DNA of 64,000 bases from assembly GCF_037039395.1 (NCBI RefSeq), contig NZ_CP146244.1, positions 930,001-994,000 on the forward strand, in the 5' to 3' direction. The stretch is from Agrobacterium vitis (GTDB lineage Bacteria; Pseudomonadota; Alphaproteobacteria; Rhizobiales; Rhizobiaceae). Of this stretch, positions 20,293 through 28,901 are shown piece after piece. Position numbers and translations under genes: made by a program. Below the pieces are notes generated by a model. It worked only from the letters and a program-made list of their open reading frames with translations. It searched no databases and was not told the DNA's origin. Positions within the stretch are counted from its first letter, which is position 1. Every line of letters begins with the position of its first letter.

Positions 20293-20334
20293 CCCCTCCC
20301 CAACCCTCCCCCTTGTGGGGAGGGTGGGGAGGGG
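20293..20334. repeat. GC-rich palindromic intergenic element between binding protein and permease
   Basis: An almost perfect inverted repeat of C4TC4AAC3TC4 against G4AG3TG4AG4, differing by one bulged base, around a short CTTG/T centre. On the minus strand it lies just after the binding-protein stop at 20365, where a stem-loop could stabilise the upstream mRNA or cause partial termination. Palindromes of this composition are common in rhizobial intergenic DNA. Confidence 0.7.
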
Positions 20335-20364
20335 CTTTTCACGCCTCGCCCCTGATGTACCGGC

Positions 20365-22062
20365 TCACTTCACCCAGGATTGCGAGATCACCCAGCGGTT
20401 CTGCTTGTTGAACAGATAATTGCCGAGCCGTGCCGAAGTGAAGTTGACGCTTTTTGGCGTGAACAATGGAGCAAGCGGAGCCTGTTCCATGAAGGCTTTG
20501 TCGATTTTTGCCCAATTGGCGTCGGCCGCTTTGGGGTCCTTGATGGACAGTGCCATCGTATCCTGCATCTGCTTGTCCAGTTCCTTGTTGCAGTAACCGG
20601 CGATATTGATGGAGGAATCGCTGCCCGGATGGATGCTGTCGCAAGACAATAGCACGTTGATGAAGTCCGAGGCTGCCGGATAATCCATGTACCAGGAGGT
20701 GACGCTGATCTGGACATTGTTATTGGTGTTCTGGATATAGGTGAACTCGATATTCGGCGAGATCGCCTTCAGCGAGGCGTCATAACCCAGCTCGTTCAAC
20801 AGGCTCTGCACATAGGTGCCGATGCCGCGACCAACGGCATTATCCTCGGCAATGATCGTTACCTTCTGACCGGCGGTGCCGCTTTCCTTGATCAGCGCCT
20901 TGGCCTTGTCCATATCAGGCTCGCTCCAGCTTTCGCCGGGGTTCTTGGTGTAAAGGCAGTTGGGAGCATAGCCGGGGAAGTCAGGCGGCAGGATCTGGCA
21001 GGTCGGGGAGGCCAGCGCCTCGCCGCCGAATAGGCCAACCAGCGCGTCGCGGTCCAGTGCATAGTTTACCGCCTGGCGCACCTTGATATCGTTGAACGGC
21101 GCCAGATTGGTATTCATCGGCAGGTACCAGAAGGCAGCCAGCGGATCGATATGCATCTGCTTGGCATATTTCGAGCCCAGTTCCGGCAGGCGGTCGGCGG
21201 GCGGCGTGTCGAACATCCAGTCGACCTGGCCGTTCTGGATGGCGTTAATTGTCGCCTCTTCGGTCATGCCGAACTGGTAGACGATTTCATCCGCGTAGCC
21301 ATCCGGCTGCGCATCGACGCTCCATTCCTTGAAATGCGGATTGCGCTTCAACACCATTTTTTCATTGGGGTTGTAGCTGGCAATCATATAGGGGCCGGTG
21401 GCGGGAAGCGGCGTGGTGCCAGCGTCCTTGGCGGGCGTGTCTGCGGGCAGGATGCTGGCATGCGGCACGGCCATCTTGTCGAAGAATTCCGAATCCGCCT
21501 GGGTCAGGTGAATGGTCACGGTGCCCGCCGCGTCATCGGCAATCACGCCGCCTTCAAGCGTGCAGTTTGCTGCATCGGCAATGCATTTGTCGGCCCCGAC
21601 GATGCCGTTGTAAAAGCTGCCGGTGGTTGGACCATTGACCTTGAAGATACGCTGGAAAGAGGCGGCCACATCCGACGGCTTCAATTCCTGTCCGGTCGAG
21701 AACATGATGCCCTTGCGGATCTTGAACACATAGGTCTTGCCATCGTCCTGCGGCTCGGGAATGGCCTCTGCCACATCAGGAACGATCTTGAAGCCCTCGG
21801 TACCGGCGGCCTGCTTGAACTTGACCAAACCGTCATTGGTCATCTGCAAGACCTGCCAATATTGACCGGTATAGTTGATGGCAGGGTCGATGGTACCGGC
21901 TGCGGAAACGGCGGCGAGCGTCATGGTGCCGCCGCGATGCTGGGCCATCAGCGCGGCCCGGTCCTCTGCATAGGAGATACCGGAAAGTGCTGTCTGGGCG
22001 AGAAGGCAGGTTGCGAGAAATGTGCCTGCCTTACAGGACAAGGCTTTGATCGATCTGGTCAT
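20365..22062 (-). CDS. Extracytoplasmic peptide/amide-binding protein (SBP_bac_5)
   Basis: A 565-residue periplasmic binding protein of the DppA/OppA class with an N-terminal signal peptide (hydrophobic core FLATCLLAQTALSG, probable cleavage after SYA). Family motifs are RGGTMTLAAVSAAGTIDPAINYT, YVFKIRKGIMFSTGQELKPSDVAASFQRIF and a C-terminal region listing ordered helices. The ATG at 22062 is preferred over the ATG at 22071 because AGAGGG lies only about one base before the latter. It delivers substrate to the permeases downstream. The ligand is not readable from sequence; operon context suggests amides or amidated peptides. Confidence 0.88.
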   Translation of the reverse strand: MTRSIKALSCKAGTFLATCLLAQTALSGISYAEDRAALMAQHRGGTMTLAAVSAAGTIDPAINYTGQYWQVLQMTNDGLVKFKQAAGTEGFKIVPDVAEAIPEPQDDGKTYVFKIRKGIMFSTGQELKPSDVAASFQRIFKVNGPTTGSFYNGIVGADKCIADAANCTLEGGVIADDAAGTVTIHLTQADSEFFDKMAVPHASILPADTPAKDAGTTPLPATGPYMIASYNPNEKMVLKRNPHFKEWSVDAQPDGYADEIVYQFGMTEEATINAIQNGQVDWMFDTPPADRLPELGSKYAKQMHIDPLAAFWYLPMNTNLAPFNDIKVRQAVNYALDRDALVGLFGGEALASPTCQILPPDFPGYAPNCLYTKNPGESWSEPDMDKAKALIKESGTAGQKVTIIAEDNAVGRGIGTYVQSLLNELGYDASLKAISPNIEFTYIQNTNNNVQISVTSWYMDYPAASDFINVLLSCDSIHPGSDSSINIAGYCNKELDKQMQDTMALSIKDPKAADANWAKIDKAFMEQAPLAPLFTPKSVNFTSARLGNYLFNKQNRWVISQSWVK

Positions 22063-22126
22063 GAAGTTCATTCCCTCTGGTTCTTATTGGGTCGGTTGAT
22101 TGTGGCGGCTCTTGTCGGGGCCGTTA

Positions 22127-23020
22127 TCAGGGAGCTTTCTGGTCAAGGAAGGTGCTGACTTCCGCCATGCAGGCATCGCGCTCTTCCACATGCGGCATGT
22201 GGCTGGACTGTTCGAAAATCCGCCAGCGAACATCTGGGATCTCATCGGCGAAGGGCTGCACGCAGGCTTCGGTCGCCTCATCGAACCGGCCGGAAACCAG
22301 CAGGGTCGGGACGTTGATGGTCGAGAGCCTGCCCTCGATTGTCCAGTCCTTCATAGTGCCGATAACGTGGAATTCATTGGGGCCGTTCATCGTGTGATAA
22401 ACGGTCGGATCGGCGGCAATCGCGTCGAAAGTGCGCTGCACTTCAGGCGGCATCGGCACGACGCGGCAGACATGGCGCTGGTTGAAGACATCGGTCGCCT
22501 TCATATACTCTTCGCTGTCGGTGGTTTCCGCTTGTTCGTGGGCCAGCAAGGTCGCCTGCACATCAGCGGGCAGCGCTTCACGCAGCCGGTTTGCTTCTGA
22601 GACCCAGGTGCGCAGCGAGGCGGGCGAATTGGCGATCACCAGGGCTTTCAGCCCTTCGGGCTGGTCCACGGCAAATTCAGCGCCGAGCATGCCACCCCAG
22701 GATTGGCCGAGCAGGCAATAGGCGCCGCGAATGCCGAGATGGTCGATCAGGTTGTGCAGTTCCGCCTTGAAGAACGCCACCGTCCAGAAGTCGCCGCCCT
22801 TATCGGGCAGATGGGTGGATTTGCCATTGCCGACCTGGTCGTAATGAATGACGGCGCGGCCCGTTGCGGCAATGTCCTTGAAACTGTCGACATAATCGTG
22901 GGTGCAGCCGGGACCGCCATGGGCCACGATCAACGGCGGCTTGCCGGAGGTGAGATCACCGGTGATCCGATACCAGGTCTGATACCTGCCGTAGGGGGCG
23001 AAACCTTCAATAGTCGACAC
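22127..23020 (-). CDS. S33-family hydrolase, L-amino acid (proline) amide hydrolase-like
   Basis: A 297-residue alpha/beta hydrolase of the proline iminopeptidase family. [14 protein letters not shown] forms the oxyanion region, [11 protein letters not shown] carries the nucleophile Ser, SGRFDEAT contains the acid Asp and [11 protein letters not shown] the catalytic His. The overall pattern ([35 protein letters not shown]) closely recalls L-proline amide hydrolase (LaaA-type), as remembered rather than searched. A GTG start at 23020 is chosen because AAGGAG lies 7 bases upstream. In an operon regulated by AmiC/AmiR-like proteins, hydrolysis of amino-acid amides is a coherent role: ammonia plus a free amino acid. 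Plain aminopeptidase activity on N-terminal proline is the alternative. Confidence 0.85.
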   Translation of the reverse strand: MSTIEGFAPYGRYQTWYRITGDLTSGKPPLIVAHGGPGCTHDYVDSFKDIAATGRAVIHYDQVGNGKSTHLPDKGGDFWTVAFFKAELHNLIDHLGIRGAYCLLGQSWGGMLGAEFAVDQPEGLKALVIANSPASLRTWVSEANRLREALPADVQATLLAHEQAETTDSEEYMKATDVFNQRHVCRVVPMPPEVQRTFDAIAADPTVYHTMNGPNEFHVIGTMKDWTIEGRLSTINVPTLLVSGRFDEATEACVQPFADEIPDVRWRIFEQSSHMPHVEERDACMAEVSTFLDQKAP

Positions 23021-23051
23021 GCAAAAACTCCTTATGGACTGCAATTCTGTT

Positions 23052-23657
23052 TCAGTTGGATTTCGGGATTGGAAACTCGCCGATATGCCGGTCGTTGCGG
23101 CAGATGGCCTCGGCGGCATCCTCGATTGTCATGCCCCAGTCCATCGCCACCATGCGCAATCTGCGCCAGGCCTCGGCCTCGGTGCAGGCGCCCTGCCGCA
23201 GCAGTTCCAGCACGGCATGCACCACGACCGGTCGCTGCCGGACGCGGTTTTCCAGGTTACGGATGTCATCGGCCTGGCTGCGGGCTGCCTGATAGGCATG
23301 GGCAGCGATCAACAGGGCGCTATAGGCACCGGTGGAACCGACTGGTTTTAGGAGATGGGCATTGGAGCCTTGCGACAGCGCCCATTCGGTTCGCCCCGGG
23401 GTTTCCGAGCCGATCAGCGCAATCATCGGCATTGGCGCAAAGCCCGCTGGCCAGGGAAATTGACCGTCATGACCCATATCGGCATCGAAAAGCACGATGT
23501 CAGCACCGGCATGGCTCTCGTCCAGTTGCGGCCAGGCAATCGTCACCCGGATATGCAAGAGTTCGAGCTGGCGTTGCAGCGCGTCGACGGAAGGATGCGG
23601 GCGATGCAGGATGATCGCATGCCAATTGGCAAGCAGGGGGCGATCGGACCGCTTCAT
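23052..23657 (-). CDS. amiR: AmiR-like ANTAR-domain antiterminator
   Basis: A 201-residue protein with an N-terminal receiver-like fold that lacks a clear phosphoacceptor setting, a central coiled coil (about residues 115-145, [19 protein letters not shown]) and a C-terminal ANTAR helical domain ([29 protein letters not shown]). Pseudomonas AmiR, about the same length, binds leader RNA to prevent termination and is held inactive by AmiC until an amide binds. The start overlaps the amiC-like stop (ATGA), so the two are translationally coupled as in the ami operon. A terminator hairpin in the leader upstream of amiC fits this mechanism. Confidence 0.88.
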   Translation of the reverse strand: MKRSDRPLLANWHAIILHRPHPSVDALQRQLELLHIRVTIAWPQLDESHAGADIVLFDADMGHDGQFPWPAGFAPMPMIALIGSETPGRTEWALSQGSNAHLLKPVGSTGAYSALLIAAHAYQAARSQADDIRNLENRVRQRPVVVHAVLELLRQGACTEAEAWRRLRMVAMDWGMTIEDAAEAICRNDRHIGEFPIPKSN

Positions 23658-24838
23658 TTGATCACCTTCAGCGATGGTGAGGTCTGGGGTTTAGGCGTGG
23701 GTGGAGTGTCTTCCATTCGCTTTGGTTGGCTGCGCACCAGATAAGGATCAGCCTCAATGGGCGCCGCCGCACTCTGAAACAGCGTGAAGGAACCATCGTG
23801 GTCCGAAAGCGCGATATGCGGACGAAGCGCGGCGTGCTGGGTGCGGGGGTCGATTTTCAATGGCCCAAGCGGGGTGTGAAACAGCCGGTTCGTGGCGGCA
23901 TGGCGCACGGCCTCCGGCATGTCGCTGCCCACATCGGCAATGGCCTGCGCCAGAACCATCACAGCGGTATAGGCCGACACGAAAGGTGTGGTCAGGCGGC
24001 GGTCCTGCCCGTAACGCCGTGCGATTCCTGCCTTGAAGTCCTGGTTTTCTTCGCTCTCCAGTCCCTGGAAATAGACAGATGTGGTGATATGGCCAATCCG
24101 GGCGGATGGCTCCAGAACGGCGAGATCCGTTTCGCAGAGATTGCAGGCGGTGACAGGACAGTGTTCCGGGCCGAAAGCGGGATCTTCGCGCCGCAGGGCG
24201 TCATAGGCGGCCAGAAAGGCGGCAGCCGACTGGCCGACGAGATTGCTCAGGATGAAATCGGGCCGCTTCTGGCGGATTTCGGCAATCAGGTGATTGACCT
24301 GGGTAGAGCCAAGCGGCATATACCGGTCCGCGACGACCTGGCCGCCGCTGGCCTCGGTCAGTTCCCGGGCGATCCGGCTGACTTCCCATCCCCAGATATA
24401 ATTGGACCCGACAATGAAAGGCCGTCGCCCGAACCGTGGCAGGATATGCGCAAACAGCGGCAGAAGATGCTGGTTGGGACAGGCGCCGAGATAAAGCGCG
24501 CTGTCGCTTGCTTCATAGCCTTCATAAGGAAAGGCATACCAGAGCAGGGTACCGGAGCGTTCGACCACCGGCAGGATTTCCTTGCGGCTCCAGGACGTGA
24601 TGGCGCCTATGATATGCTTGCAGCCATCGTCGCGGGTAGCCGCTTCCGCCATCAATCCATAGCGCTCGGCATTGCCACCGGGATCGGCCAGTTTCGCCTC
24701 GATTTGAAGAGCATATGCCGTATCGGTATTGATCTGCGCAATGGCCGCCATCGCTCCATCCACGGCTTCCCGACCGAGTGCCGCATAAGGCCCGGTGGTC
24801 GAGAACAGGATCGAAATCGGAACGGTCATCCTCGTCAT
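23654..24838 (-). CDS. amiC: AmiC-like amide sensor / negative regulator
   Basis: A 394-residue type I periplasmic-binding-fold protein (Peripla_BP_5) without a signal peptide, beginning MTRMTVPISILFSTTGPYAALG. Absence of a secretion signal and coupling to amiR point to the cytoplasmic amide sensor AmiC (385 residues in Pseudomonas aeruginosa) rather than a transport binding protein. Other visible features are the GAITSWSRKEILPV strand-loop and GSNYIWGWEVSRIARE. An ATG at 24829 is an alternative start. It is the first gene of the operon, unlike P. aeruginosa, where the amidase gene comes first. When ligand-free it should sequester AmiR; amide binding should release it. Confidence 0.85.
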   Translation of the reverse strand: MTRMTVPISILFSTTGPYAALGREAVDGAMAAIAQINTDTAYALQIEAKLADPGGNAERYGLMAEAATRDDGCKHIIGAITSWSRKEILPVVERSGTLLWYAFPYEGYEASDSALYLGACPNQHLLPLFAHILPRFGRRPFIVGSNYIWGWEVSRIARELTEASGGQVVADRYMPLGSTQVNHLIAEIRQKRPDFILSNLVGQSAAAFLAAYDALRREDPAFGPEHCPVTACNLCETDLAVLEPSARIGHITTSVYFQGLESEENQDFKAGIARRYGQDRRLTTPFVSAYTAVMVLAQAIADVGSDMPEAVRHAATNRLFHTPLGPLKIDPRTQHAALRPHIALSDHDGSFTLFQSAAAPIEADPYLVRSQPKRMEDTPPTPKPQTSPSLKVIK

Positions 24839-25237
24839 GCAGTCACTCTTGCCTTGCGATCGATCTTTCCTTGCGGTCGAAATCGCGCATAAAAAAAGCC
24901 CCGGCCCGTCCGTGAAGACGAGTAGCGGGGCGTGTTTGCCTGCGGCATCAAAGCCATGTGTTCGGCGGCAAGGACGATAAACTTTGTCCTGTCGCCAGTT
25001 CTCTCCAAAATCCCTGGAGGGTTGTTGGAAGGTCACTTGCAGGCTATGCCCAGGTTAAAATATAGTCAACAGGAATTTTCGCCCATTTAATAGGCTTTAA
25101 TGGTTGCGCGCTTATGCCTTCTGCAACGAGTACGCTTAACGGAGCGATAGAGCCGAAATGGGAAAATCATCACCCCAGGCAGGACTTGGAAGGCGTGGAA
25201 AAATCTGGCAATTCTGCCGGGGCGGGGATGAACGGGC
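24839..25237. other. 399-base divergent intergenic region between amiC and lysR
   Basis: Contains the amiC leader terminator (24892-24932), a small hairpin at 24945-24956, an imperfect GGAC/GTCC hairpin near 24973-24992, and an AT-rich stretch at about 25050-25105. A weak minus-strand sigma-70 candidate has TTGACT at 25065-25070 with TAGCCT 17 bases further on. A sigma-54 site was looked for and not found (the nearest match has wrong spacing). The lysR promoter must also lie here, but no strong box was seen. Confidence 0.5.
24892..24932 (-). terminator. Intrinsic terminator in the amiC leader (candidate AmiR/ANTAR target)
   Basis: On the minus strand GCCCCG (24932-24927) pairs with CGGGGC (24904-24899). 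After a small internal loop CTCGTC pairs with GACGGG around the hexaloop TTCACG, and seven T residues follow (24898-24892). It lies 54 bases before the amiC ATG, in the untranslated leader. A second small hairpin with a hexaloop (GGC-TTTGAT-GCC, 24956-24945) lies just upstream. ANTAR proteins act on paired hexaloop hairpins overlapping a terminator. The usual A1/G4 loop bases are only partly met here (G4 in the upstream loop), so the exact ANTAR site is unproven. Confidence 0.75.
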
Positions 25238-26140
25238 ATGCACATAAAAGCGCTGATCTATTTCGATGAACTGGTGCGGACCCGGTCGATGCGGGCGGCT
25301 GCCGAGCGTTTGAACGTGCAGCCCACCGCCTTTGCCCGACAGATCGATCAGTTGGAGCATTATTTCGGCACGGTGCTGATCGAGCGGTCGAGCCGGGGCA
25401 TCCAGTTGACGGCGGCGGGCGAGTTGCTGGCGGCAAGAGCGGGCAAGACATTGCGCGAGCTGAACCATGTTCATCAGTTGATCGACGATCTCCAGGGCTT
25501 GAAGCGCGGTCATGTCACTATCCACGCAAACGGTGCGACGGTGGCCAATCTGCTGGCACCGGCACTGGCCGATTTCAGCCTGATCTATCCCAATATCCGG
25601 TTTTCGGTGACCATTTCCAGCGCCGGTCAGGCGATGGAGGCCTTGTCGAGCGCCAAGGCGGACATGGCCGTTACCCTGTTTTCAGAGCCTGATCCGGGCA
25701 TAAGGGTGCGGGCACGGGCGCAGATCGTTTATGATGTCATCGCCGCCAGCCATCATCCGGCAGCGCGCCTGGCGGAAATGACCGTCACCGAGCTTGCCCG
25801 GTTTCCGCTGGCGGTGCCGGATGGGTCCTTTGGTGCGCGCCGCGCCTTCGATGCCTGGTTTTCCAGGGCCGGTCTGGAGCTTGATCCGGTCTTCGTGACG
25901 GGATCGCTGGAAATGCAGCGGGAACTGGTATTGCGTAGTGCAGCCCTGACGCTGCTGCCAGCCCAGACGGTGGCGCGCGAGCGCCGGTCCGGCGAACTGG
26001 TGGTTATCCCGATTGCCGGTGGGGCTGGCATCCGCACACCCATCGATCTGTGCGTCGCCGGGGACCGGCAATTGTCGTTTGCGGCGTCAAAGCTGGTGGA
26101 TGCGGTTGAGCGGTTCATGCGCGAACAGATGGGGAAATGA
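25238..26140 (+). CDS. LysR-family transcriptional regulator
   Basis: A 300-residue LysR-type regulator. The N-terminal winged helix-turn-helix spans residues 1-60 (ALIYFDELVRTRSMRAAAERLNVQPTAFARQIDQLE), and a substrate-binding domain follows (VTIHANGATVANLLAPALADF onward). It is divergent from amiC and in the same direction as the downstream ABC importer and amidase operon (26283-33159), which it probably controls. A dyad at 26175-26195 just past its stop could be its binding site. The effector is unknown. Confidence 0.9.
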   Translation: MHIKALIYFDELVRTRSMRAAAERLNVQPTAFARQIDQLEHYFGTVLIERSSRGIQLTAAGELLAARAGKTLRELNHVHQLIDDLQGLKRGHVTIHANGATVANLLAPALADFSLIYPNIRFSVTISSAGQAMEALSSAKADMAVTLFSEPDPGIRVRARAQIVYDVIAASHHPAARLAEMTVTELARFPLAVPDGSFGARRAFDAWFSRAGLELDPVFVTGSLEMQRELVLRSAALTLLPAQTVARERRSGELVVIPIAGGAGIRTPIDLCVAGDRQLSFAASKLVDAVERFMREQMGK

Positions 26141-26174
26141 AGACATGCGTGTAGCGTTTTGCGCTCCACGCAGA

Positions 26175-26195
26175 ACACAAAAAACCGCATTGTGT
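26175..26195. promoter_or_regulatory. Dyad ACACAA-N9-TTGTGT, candidate LysR operator
   Basis: A perfect 6-bp inverted repeat with a 9-base centre, in the 142-base gap between lysR and the binding-protein gene. Size and T/A-rich arms suit a LysR site. No matching second site was found, so this is tentative. Confidence 0.35.
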
Positions 26196-26282
26196 GGTTG
26201 CTTGCGAGATGACAGTATTTTCGACAATGACGCCACCCGTGGTAAACACGGAAAACGAGCGTTCACGAAGGGGAATTTGACG

Positions 26283-27809
26283 ATGGTTCATGCACGCTTT
26301 TTCAAGCCGGGCACTTGGCGTCGCATCGCGGTGATGACGATTGCGGTGACGACGGTGTCGCTTGTCGGCCCCGGCCTGGCGACGGCGGCTCAGAGGACGC
26401 TGACACTTGGCATGAATATCGAGCCGACCGGGCTTGATCCGACGGTGGCAGCCCCTGTGGCAATCGGCCAGGTGACCTGGCAGAATATTTTCGAAGGGCT
26501 GGTTGCCATCGACCGTGACGGCAAGATCGTGCCGCAACTGGCGAAAAGCTGGGCGATCTCCCCCGACGGTCTCACCTATACATTCAAGCTCCAGGAGGGC
26601 GTGACCTTCCACGATGGCGAGGCATTCGATTCCTCCGTGGCGAAATTCACGCTCGACCGGGCGCGTGGCCCGGACTCGACCAATGGCCAAAAGCGGTTTT
26701 TCAGCGCCATCGACAGCATCGAGACGCCCGACAAGACAACGCTGGTCTTGAAACTGAAGGAACCGGCGGGCTCGCTGCTCTACTGGCTGGGCTGGCCCGC
26801 CTCCGTGATGGTTGCCCCGAAAACCGCTGCTGATGACAAGACCAATCCCATTGGCACCGGCCCGTTCAAATTCGTCAGCTGGGCCAAGGGCGACCGGGTG
26901 GAGCTTGCTGCCAACCCTGATTACTGGAACAAGCAGGTAAAGCTTGGCCTCGACAAGGTGGTGTTCCGCTTCATTCCCGATGCCCAGGCCCAGGCGGCAG
27001 CGCTGAAATCCGGCGGTGTCGATGCCTTTCCAGAGTTTAGCGCGCCGGAACTGATGGACAGCTTCAAGGACGACGCCAAGCTTGCGACTGTTGTCGGCAA
27101 TACCGAGCTGAAGGTCGTGGCTGGCATGAACAATAGCCGCAAGCCGTTTAACGACAAGCGCGTGCGCCAGGCGCTGATGATGGCCATCGACCGCTCGACG
27201 CTGGTGGAAGGCGCCTGGTCCGGCTACGGCACTGTGATCGGCAGCCATTATACCCCGAACGATCCGGGTTATGTCGATACCACCAAAGTCCTGCCGTATA
27301 ACCCGGAAAAGGCCAAGGCGCTTCTGGAAGAAGCGGGCTATCCGAACGGGTTCAGCTTCACCATCAAGACCCCGCAAATGACCTATGCGCCGCGCAGCGC
27401 CGAAATCATGCAGGCCATGCTGGCCGAAATCGGCGTGACGATGACCATAGAGCCCACCGAGTTTCCCGGAAAATGGGTGTCGGATGTGTTCAAGGGTACG
27501 GATTACGATATGACCATCGTTGCCCATGCCGAGCCAATGGATATCGATATCTATGCCCGCGACCCCTATTATTTCAACTATAAGAACCCGGTCTTCAACG
27601 AGACGATCAAGAAGATCCAGGCCACATCCGATCCGGCGGCCCAGGCCACGCTTTACGGTCAGGCGCAGCAGATTCTTGCCGAGGATGTGCCAGCACTCTA
27701 CCTGTTCGTCATGCCGAAGCTTGGTGTCTGGAACAAGAAGATCAAGGGCTTGTGGGAAAATGAACCGATCCCCGCCAATGTTTTGACGGATGTGCATTGG
27801 GAGGATTGA
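26283..27809 (+). CDS. Peptide-type ABC importer binding protein (SBP_bac_5)
   Basis: A 508-residue DppA-class periplasmic protein. The signal peptide has a hydrophobic core IAVMTIAVTTVSLVGPGLA and a probable cleavage site after ATAA. Typical motifs are TLTLGMNIEPTGLDP, WQNIFEGLVAIDRDG, YTFKLQEGVTFHDGEAFDSS and IGTGPFKFVSWAKGD. The ATG at 26283 has AAGGGG upstream; a longer in-frame extension lacks a signal peptide and overlaps lysR, so it is rejected. It heads the second Dpp-like operon, which ends in an amidase, suggesting an amide or peptide ligand for nitrogen supply. Confidence 0.9.
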   Translation: MVHARFFKPGTWRRIAVMTIAVTTVSLVGPGLATAAQRTLTLGMNIEPTGLDPTVAAPVAIGQVTWQNIFEGLVAIDRDGKIVPQLAKSWAISPDGLTYTFKLQEGVTFHDGEAFDSSVAKFTLDRARGPDSTNGQKRFFSAIDSIETPDKTTLVLKLKEPAGSLLYWLGWPASVMVAPKTAADDKTNPIGTGPFKFVSWAKGDRVELAANPDYWNKQVKLGLDKVVFRFIPDAQAQAAALKSGGVDAFPEFSAPELMDSFKDDAKLATVVGNTELKVVAGMNNSRKPFNDKRVRQALMMAIDRSTLVEGAWSGYGTVIGSHYTPNDPGYVDTTKVLPYNPEKAKALLEEAGYPNGFSFTIKTPQMTYAPRSAEIMQAMLAEIGVTMTIEPTEFPGKWVSDVFKGTDYDMTIVAHAEPMDIDIYARDPYYFNYKNPVFNETIKKIQATSDPAAQATLYGQAQQILAEDVPALYLFVMPKLGVWNKKIKGLWENEPIPANVLTDVHWED

Positions 27810-27817
27810 TCCTGATC

Positions 27818-27843
27818 GGCGATGGCCTGAAACGGTCATCGCC
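27818..27843 (+). other. Stem-loop after the binding-protein gene
   Basis: GGCGATGGCC pairs with GGTCATCGCC (10 bp including one G-U) around TGAAAC. It starts 8 bases after the binding-protein stop and is not followed by a T-run. It is most likely an mRNA 3' stabiliser or a partial attenuator that keeps binding protein in excess over permease. Confidence 0.6.
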
Positions 27844-27950
27844 GTCCCGAGGTGAAGGCGCATTGGCCTGATACAAGTGCACGTGGGATTGACTGCTTCG
27901 TCCTTGCACGGAGCCGGTCCCTAAAAATCCGTGCGGAAGGAAAACCAGAA

Positions 27951-28901
27951 ATGCTTGCCCTTATTCTCAGGCGGCTGGGTGGCCTTGTCTTGACCCTGGC
28001 TGCCGTGTCCATCCTGATCTTTGTTTTGATGGATGTGCTGCCCGGCGATCCCGCCGCTGTCATGCTCGGCACCTCGGCAAGCCCCGATACGCTGGCGGCG
28101 CTGCGCCATGAGCTTGGCCTCGATCAACCGCTGGCGATCCGCTATCTGCACTGGCTGGCAGGTGCCGTGACGGGGGATCTGGGGCAGTCCTATACCTATG
28201 GCGTGCCGGTGGCTGGCTTGATCGGCGAGCGCCTCACCGTCACGCTGCCTTTGGCGGTGATGGCGATCCTTCTGTCCATGGCAATCGCCATCCCGATGGG
28301 TGTCGCTTCGGCCTCCCGCCGCAATAGCAGTTTCGATTATGCGGCTGGCTTTCTGTCGCAACTGTTTATCGCCGTTCCGGGCTTCTGGGTCGGACTGTTG
28401 CTGGTCCTCGGCTTTTCAGTAAAACTCGGCTGGATGCCGGCTGGTGGCTTCGCCGGGTGGCAAGCAGGGTTCGGTTCGGCACTGCTGTCGTTGACGCTGC
28501 CGGCCATCGCATTGGCGCTGCCACAGGCAGGCGTATTGACCCGCGTCACCCGCTCGGCGGTGCTTGACGTGATGAACGAGGATTTCGTCCGCACCGCCCG
28601 CGCCAAGGGCCTGACACGGCGGGCGGCTTTGTGGCGTCATGCGGTGCCGAATGCGCTGGTGCCTGTCATGACCATTCTCGGCCTGCAATTCACCTTCCTG
28701 ATTGCCGGGGCCATCCTGATTGAAAATGTCTTCAACTTGCCGGGGCTGGGGCGGCTTGCCTATCAGGCGCTGAACCAGCGCGACATCATCGTCATGCAGG
28801 ATGTCGTCCTGTTCTTTGCTGGCCTGGTCATCATCATGAATTTCCTTGTCGATCTCTCTTATCTCGTGCTGGACCCAAGATTGCGGGGGAGGGGCAAATG
28901 A
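27951..28901 (+). CDS. Peptide-type ABC importer permease (DppB-type)
   Basis: A 316-residue permease beginning MLALILRRLGGLVLTLAAVSILIFVLMDVLPGDP, a classic DppB N-terminus. It has six predicted membrane segments and the EAA loop FVRTARAKGLTRRAALWRHAVPNALVP. A GGAAGGAAAA ribosome site precedes the ATG at 27951. The stop overlaps the next permease (ATGA at 28898). Confidence 0.92.
   Translation: MLALILRRLGGLVLTLAAVSILIFVLMDVLPGDPAAVMLGTSASPDTLAALRHELGLDQPLAIRYLHWLAGAVTGDLGQSYTYGVPVAGLIGERLTVTLPLAVMAILLSMAIAIPMGVASASRRNSSFDYAAGFLSQLFIAVPGFWVGLLLVLGFSVKLGWMPAGGFAGWQAGFGSALLSLTLPAIALALPQAGVLTRVTRSAVLDVMNEDFVRTARAKGLTRRAALWRHAVPNALVPVMTILGLQFTFLIAGAILIENVFNLPGLGRLAYQALNQRDIIVMQDVVLFFAGLVIIMNFLVDLSYLVLDPRLRGRGK

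Noticed and set aside
24839..25036. N-terminal extension of the AmiC-like protein back to 25036
   Set aside because: The extension runs through the leader terminator and has no homology-like character; starting at 24838 gives a length close to AmiC.
25045..25060. Minus-strand TGGGCATAGCCTGCA considered as a sigma-54 promoter for amiC
   Set aside because: The GG and GC dinucleotides are 11 rather than 12 bases apart and the -12 TTGC is imperfect.
26013..26282. Longer N-terminal extension of the second binding protein reaching back into lysR
   Set aside because: The ATG at 26283 has a ribosome site and is followed directly by a proper signal peptide; the extension has neither.
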